Part shown: piece by piece, positions 14,473-17,721 of the stretch
How the letters are laid out: every line of letters starts with the position of its first letter
Numbering within the stretch: the stretch's first letter is position 1
Source of the DNA: SZUA-36 sp964650905
GTDB taxonomy: Bacteria > Pseudomonadota > Gammaproteobacteria > Xanthomonadales > SZUA-36
DNA length: 17,721 nt
Assembly (NCBI GenBank): GCA_964650905.1
Contig: CAZYVH010000065.1
Location: forward strand, 1 to 17,721
Direction: 5' to 3'
Notes under the pieces: generated by a model
What the model was told of the DNA's origin: nothing
What the model saw: the letters and a program-made list of their open reading frames with translations, nothing else
The model's database searches: none
Translations under genes and position numbers: made by a program

Positions 14473-15132
14473 ATGTCTGATTTATATGATACCCATGAAC
14501 AGGGTGAAATCGTCAAAAGCTGGCTGCGTGAAAACGGCAGTGCCATAGTTATGGGTCTGGTGTTGGCCTTCGGGCTCATGTTCGCTTTCAAGCAATTCCA
14601 GGCCTGGCAAACCAGTAAACATCAGCAGGCCTCTGCCGAGTACCAGGCATTATCCAGCCTGATCGAGAACGGCAATATGGATGCGGCCGTGTCCAATTAC
14701 GAGGTATTAAAGACCAATTATAAGGGTTCAGCTTATACCGCCATGGCTGCGCTGTTGATGGCGAAGGCACGTTTGCAGGCCGGACAGAGCGATCTGGCCG
14801 CTGCTGATTTGACGTTTGCCATGGATCATGCCCAACCTGATCCGGTCAAGATCATTGCGCGTGAACGCCTGGCCCGTATCAGGCTTGCCCAGGGCGACAC
14901 GGATGCGGCACTGGCTTTGCTTGAAGGGGCACATTCGGTAATCGGGTTCGAGGCACAGTTTGCCGAAATACGTGGCGACATTTACCTGCGAAAAGGTGAA
15001 CAGGAACAGGCCATCGAGTCATACCAGGAGGCACTGAGCAATCTCGAAGAAGGTGTTGGTAATCGGGGGTTTCTGACCATGAAGCTCGCTGCGCTGGGTG
15101 TCAATGATGATACCGGCGGAGGTGACATGTGA
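14473..15132 (+). CDS. yfgM: YfgM family periplasmic TPR-like chaperone
   Basis: A 219-residue protein matching YfgM (206 residues in E. coli). YfgM is a type II inner-membrane protein linked to the SecYEG translocon and PpiD, with a periplasmic domain that helps newly exported proteins. Seen here are an acidic N-terminus (DLYDTHEQGEIVKSWLRENG, 3-22), one membrane helix at about 22-39, and a periplasmic region of TPR-like helices (for example ALLMAKARLQAGQSDLAAAD, RERLARIRLAQGDTDAALALL and the LRKGEQEQAIESYQEAL segment). It follows hisS by 55 nt with no strong terminator. Its stop overlaps the bamB GTG by 4 nt (GTGA), in keeping with coupling and the widely kept hisS-yfgM-bamB-der order. Confidence 0.93.
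   Translation: MSDLYDTHEQGEIVKSWLRENGSAIVMGLVLAFGLMFAFKQFQAWQTSKHQQASAEYQALSSLIENGNMDAAVSNYEVLKTNYKGSAYTAMAALLMAKARLQAGQSDLAAADLTFAMDHAQPDPVKIIARERLARIRLAQGDTDAALALLEGAHSVIGFEAQFAEIRGDIYLRKGEQEQAIESYQEALSNLEEGVGNRGFLTMKLAALGVNDDTGGGDM
15118..15125 (+). promoter_or_regulatory. Ribosome binding site of bamB inside yfgM
   Basis: GGAGGTGA lies within the yfgM reading frame just before the bamB GTG (15129). The GGAGG core is 6 nt from the start codon. It supports the GTG start and the 4-nt overlap with yfgM. Confidence 0.7.
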
Positions 15133-16292
15133 GGCGATGGCTTTTCCCGGCGCTGGCGGTATTACTACTGCTCAACGGTTGTAGCTGGATAAAAGGCTGG
15201 GGAAAAAACGATCCGGATGATCCTGCTGAACTGGTTGATTTTCAGTCCACTCTGAAGGTAGGAAAAATCTGGACCAGTGGTGCAGGAGCGGGTCTCGACA
15301 AGGCTGGACGGCAGATACGCCCGGCTTTTTCGGATGGTGTCCTGTTTACCGCAGATTACAAGGGGGCGTTGATTGCCATCGATGCGTCCAATGGACACAA
15401 ACGCTGGGAAGTAAAAACGAAATTACCTTTCACAGGCGGTCCTGGCGTCTCGGCCAATCGCCTCTATGCCGGTACAGAAGATGGTGAAATCTACGCCTTT
15501 GACACGCAAAGCGGTAGCCAGATGTGGTCGGCATCTGTCACCTCAGAGGTTCTCGCAGCACCCGTTGAGGAGGATGGTATTGTCGTGGTGCGTTGTATTG
15601 ACGGGCGGATTTTCGGACTCAATGCAGACACCGGACGCCGTCTGTGGGTCTACGACCATAGCGTTCCGCTACTGACCCTGAGGGGCAACGCACCCCTGTT
15701 GGTGCGGGCTGGCGTTATTTTTGTCGGTTACGATGGTGGCCAGGTGGTGGCCTTACGAGCGGATGACGGTACCCTGATGTGGGAGCAGACCCTGGTCACG
15801 ACCGAAGGCCGTACAGAGCTGGAGCGCCTGTCTGACATCGATGGACAGTTGGTCTTTATTGCCTCTGACTTACTGGTTTCAAGTTATAAGAAAAGACTTG
15901 CTTCCCTGGCGGCGGATTCGGGTCGCTTGCTATGGTTCAAGGACGTTTCTTCAGCCACGGGTGTGGTGGTGGACCGCACCCACCTGGCGATCAGTGACAA
16001 GGAAGGTAACGTATGGTTGCTGGACCGGCGCAACGGTGCTGAATCCTGGAAACAGGACCAGTTACTGCGCCGTGGTTTGACCCGGCCGGTATTTTACGGT
16101 GGACTGGTGGTGGTTGGTGATGCCGAGGGTTATCTTCACTGGATCAATGTCAGCGATGGCCGGTTCGCGGCACGCAGCAAGGTGGGTGGTGACGGATTCG
16201 CCGGTCCGCCACTGGTTGTCGGTAGTACCCTGTATGTGATGACAAAAAAAGGCAAACTGGTCGCATTCCGGGCTGGTGCAGCGCTAAGTTAA
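15129..16292 (+). CDS. bamB: BamB, outer membrane protein assembly lipoprotein
   Basis: A 387-residue lipoprotein of the BAM complex, a beta-propeller that supports BamA in inserting outer-membrane beta-barrels. The signal peptide (RRWLFPALAVLLLLNGC) ends in lipobox LNGC with the lipidated Cys18. PQQ-like propeller repeats follow, seen as repeated AxDxxxGxxxW signatures: AIDASNGHKRW, AFDTQSGSQMW, GLNADTGRRLW, ALRADDGTLMW, SLAADSGRLLW and LLDRRNGAESW. The start is GTG 15129, overlapping the yfgM stop, with a strong GGAGGTGA at 15118-15125. der follows after 16 nt. Length is close to E. coli BamB (392). Confidence 0.97.
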   Translation: MRRWLFPALAVLLLLNGCSWIKGWGKNDPDDPAELVDFQSTLKVGKIWTSGAGAGLDKAGRQIRPAFSDGVLFTADYKGALIAIDASNGHKRWEVKTKLPFTGGPGVSANRLYAGTEDGEIYAFDTQSGSQMWSASVTSEVLAAPVEEDGIVVVRCIDGRIFGLNADTGRRLWVYDHSVPLLTLRGNAPLLVRAGVIFVGYDGGQVVALRADDGTLMWEQTLVTTEGRTELERLSDIDGQLVFIASDLLVSSYKKRLASLAADSGRLLWFKDVSSATGVVVDRTHLAISDKEGNVWLLDRRNGAESWKQDQLLRRGLTRPVFYGGLVVVGDAEGYLHWINVSDGRFAARSKVGGDGFAGPPLVVGSTLYVMTKKGKLVAFRAGAALS

Positions 16293-16308
16293 TAACGGGC
16301 GGTCCATC

Positions 16309-17715
16309 ATGTTACCCGTCGTCGCGATCGTGGGCAGACCCAATGTGGGCAAATCCACACTATTCAACGCCCTGACACGTACCCGTGACGCGCTGGTTGC
16401 AGACATGCCAGGCGTTACCCGTGATCGTCAGTACGGTATATCCGAGGTCGGTGATAGCCCCTGCGTATTGATCGATACCGGTGGTCTCATCGCTCAGGCA
16501 GAGGGTATCGATTATCTCACCGCCCGGCAGGTACACCAGGCCATCGATGAAGCCCAACTGGTGCTGTTTGTGCTCAGTGCCCGGGACGGCTTAATCGTTG
16601 AGGATGAGGAGATAGGCCAGCTCTTGCGACAACATGACCGCCAGGTCCTGTTGGTTGGCAATAAAACTGATGGTACGGATACAGACATATCATTGGCGGA
16701 GTTTTCCACGCTCGGTATGGGTCCGGTCATACCGGTGGCCGCCGCACACCGCCGGGGCTTGACGTCATTGATGGAGAATGTGGCCGCTGTACTATCCCCT
16801 GTTGGAGATCAGCAGGCGAGCGAAGAGACTGATGAGGATACTATCCGCCTGGCGATAGTCGGCAGACCCAATGTCGGTAAATCCACGCTTGTCAACCGTC
16901 TGCTGGGTGAAGAGCGTGTGATGGCATTTGACCAGCCGGGAACGACCAGGGACAGCATCAGCAGCTTCTTGGAATATCATGGTCAACGTTTTGAATTAAT
17001 CGATACGGCGGGTGTAAGACGTCGTTCCCGTGTCAGCGATGTCATTGAGAAGTTCAGTGTTATTAAAGCATTGCAGGCTATTGACAGAGCGCACGTGGTC
17101 ATTCTGATGCTCGATGCCGGCGAAGGCATCACCGACCAGGACAGTACCTTGCTGGGGCATATACTGCAACGTGGCCGGGCCCTGGTTATAGCCCTGAACA
17201 AGTGGGATGGGTTGGACGAAGCACACCGTAAGCAGGTTCTGTCCGGCATGGACAGACGGCTGCAATATGTGCCCTGGGCGCGCCAGATTCGTCTCTCGGC
17301 GTTACATGGTTCCGGTCTGAAAGAATTGATGCGGGCCGTGATCGAGGCCTGGCGGAGCGCGACACGGGAGATGCCCACCCCGGAATTAACCCGCGTATTG
17401 CAGACTGCTTGGCAGGCCCATCAGCCACCTATGAGTCAGGGTCGCACCACGCGCTTGAGATTTGCACACGCAGGCGGCAATCTGCCACCCCGTGTCATCG
17501 TCCACGGCAATCGCACCGATGTCATACCCGCGGCTTACAAACGCTACCTGGAAAACGTCTTTATCCGTCACTTCAAATTGCGGGGGACACCTTTACAAAT
17601 CGAGTTCAGAAGTGGTGTCAATCCTTACAAGGACAAGAAAAACAAACTTACGCAGAGGCAACTGGCCAAGCGCAAACGACTGAAAAAATTCACGCAGAGA
17701 AAATCCAGGAAATAA
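16309..17715 (+). CDS. der: Der (EngA), double-domain ribosome assembly GTPase
   Basis: A 468-residue GTPase with two tandem G domains and a KH-like C-terminal domain, needed for 50S subunit maturation. Domain 1 has G1 GRPNVGKS at 9-16, GVTRDR at 35-40, G3 DTGG at 56-59 and G4 NKTD at 118-121. Domain 2 has G1 GRPNVGKS at 185-192, GTTRDS at 211-216, G3 DTAG at 232-235 and G4 NKWD at 297-300. The acidic linker at about 167-177 (QQASEETDEDT) is typical. The KH-like domain covers about 355-440. The C-terminus is strongly basic (KRKRLKKFTQRKSRK), as in RNA-binding relatives. The ATG at 16309 is 16 nt after bamB. The gene is complete, with TAA at 17713-17715, six bases before the window end. Confidence 0.98.
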   Translation: MLPVVAIVGRPNVGKSTLFNALTRTRDALVADMPGVTRDRQYGISEVGDSPCVLIDTGGLIAQAEGIDYLTARQVHQAIDEAQLVLFVLSARDGLIVEDEEIGQLLRQHDRQVLLVGNKTDGTDTDISLAEFSTLGMGPVIPVAAAHRRGLTSLMENVAAVLSPVGDQQASEETDEDTIRLAIVGRPNVGKSTLVNRLLGEERVMAFDQPGTTRDSISSFLEYHGQRFELIDTAGVRRRSRVSDVIEKFSVIKALQAIDRAHVVILMLDAGEGITDQDSTLLGHILQRGRALVIALNKWDGLDEAHRKQVLSGMDRRLQYVPWARQIRLSALHGSGLKELMRAVIEAWRSATREMPTPELTRVLQTAWQAHQPPMSQGRTTRLRFAHAGGNLPPRVIVHGNRTDVIPAAYKRYLENVFIRHFKLRGTPLQIEFRSGVNPYKDKKNKLTQRQLAKRKRLKKFTQRKSRK

Positions 17716-17721
17716 GCAGGC

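Overview
The window carries chromosomal core genes of a gammaproteobacterium with moderate base composition. The strongest indication is the plus-strand block ndk - rlmN - pilW - rodZ - hisS - yfgM - bamB - der, a gene order known from Pseudomonas-like and other gammaproteobacteria. FadE and LexA of the E. coli type agree. PilW implies type IV pili, BamB implies an outer membrane, and RodZ implies a rod shape. I cannot place the genus. Two runs of exactly 100 N (4690-4789 and 11487-11586) mark scaffold joins, so this is a draft or metagenome-derived sequence.

Left part (15-6046, all minus strand). Transcription runs leftward. From upstream to downstream there is a moxR - DUF58 - tgpA operon (AAA+ ATPase, DUF58 protein, membrane transglutaminase), with tgpA coupled to DUF58 by an ATGA overlap. 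A 189-bp spacer with a striking 19-bp inverted repeat follows, then a lone DUF2461 gene, then lexA and imuA joined by TAATG. lexA-imuA is an SOS mutagenesis operon controlled by a clear LexA operator at 1316-1335. The partner polymerase genes (imuB, dnaE2) would lie beyond the left edge.

Middle (6047-10100). A divergent intergenic region separates moxR from a plus-strand patatin-like phospholipase. That gene converges on fadE, the large membrane-linked acyl-CoA dehydrogenase of beta-oxidation. A 193-bp divergent spacer separates fadE from ndk.

Right part (10101-17715, all plus strand). These genes are packed with overlaps of 4-14 nt or short gaps: nucleotide balance (ndk), 23S rRNA/tRNA methylation (rlmN, 3' end lost in a gap), pilus secretin assembly (pilW, 5' end lost in the same gap), cell shape (rodZ), histidyl-tRNA synthesis (hisS), Sec-associated periplasmic chaperoning (yfgM), outer-membrane protein assembly (bamB) and ribosome maturation (der). 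ispG, often found between rodZ and hisS, is absent there.

I found no tRNA or rRNA gene, CRISPR array, prophage or intact insertion sequence, and no clearly new multi-gene system. The most unusual features are the intergenic palindrome at 2097-2154 and the layout of the lexA control region.
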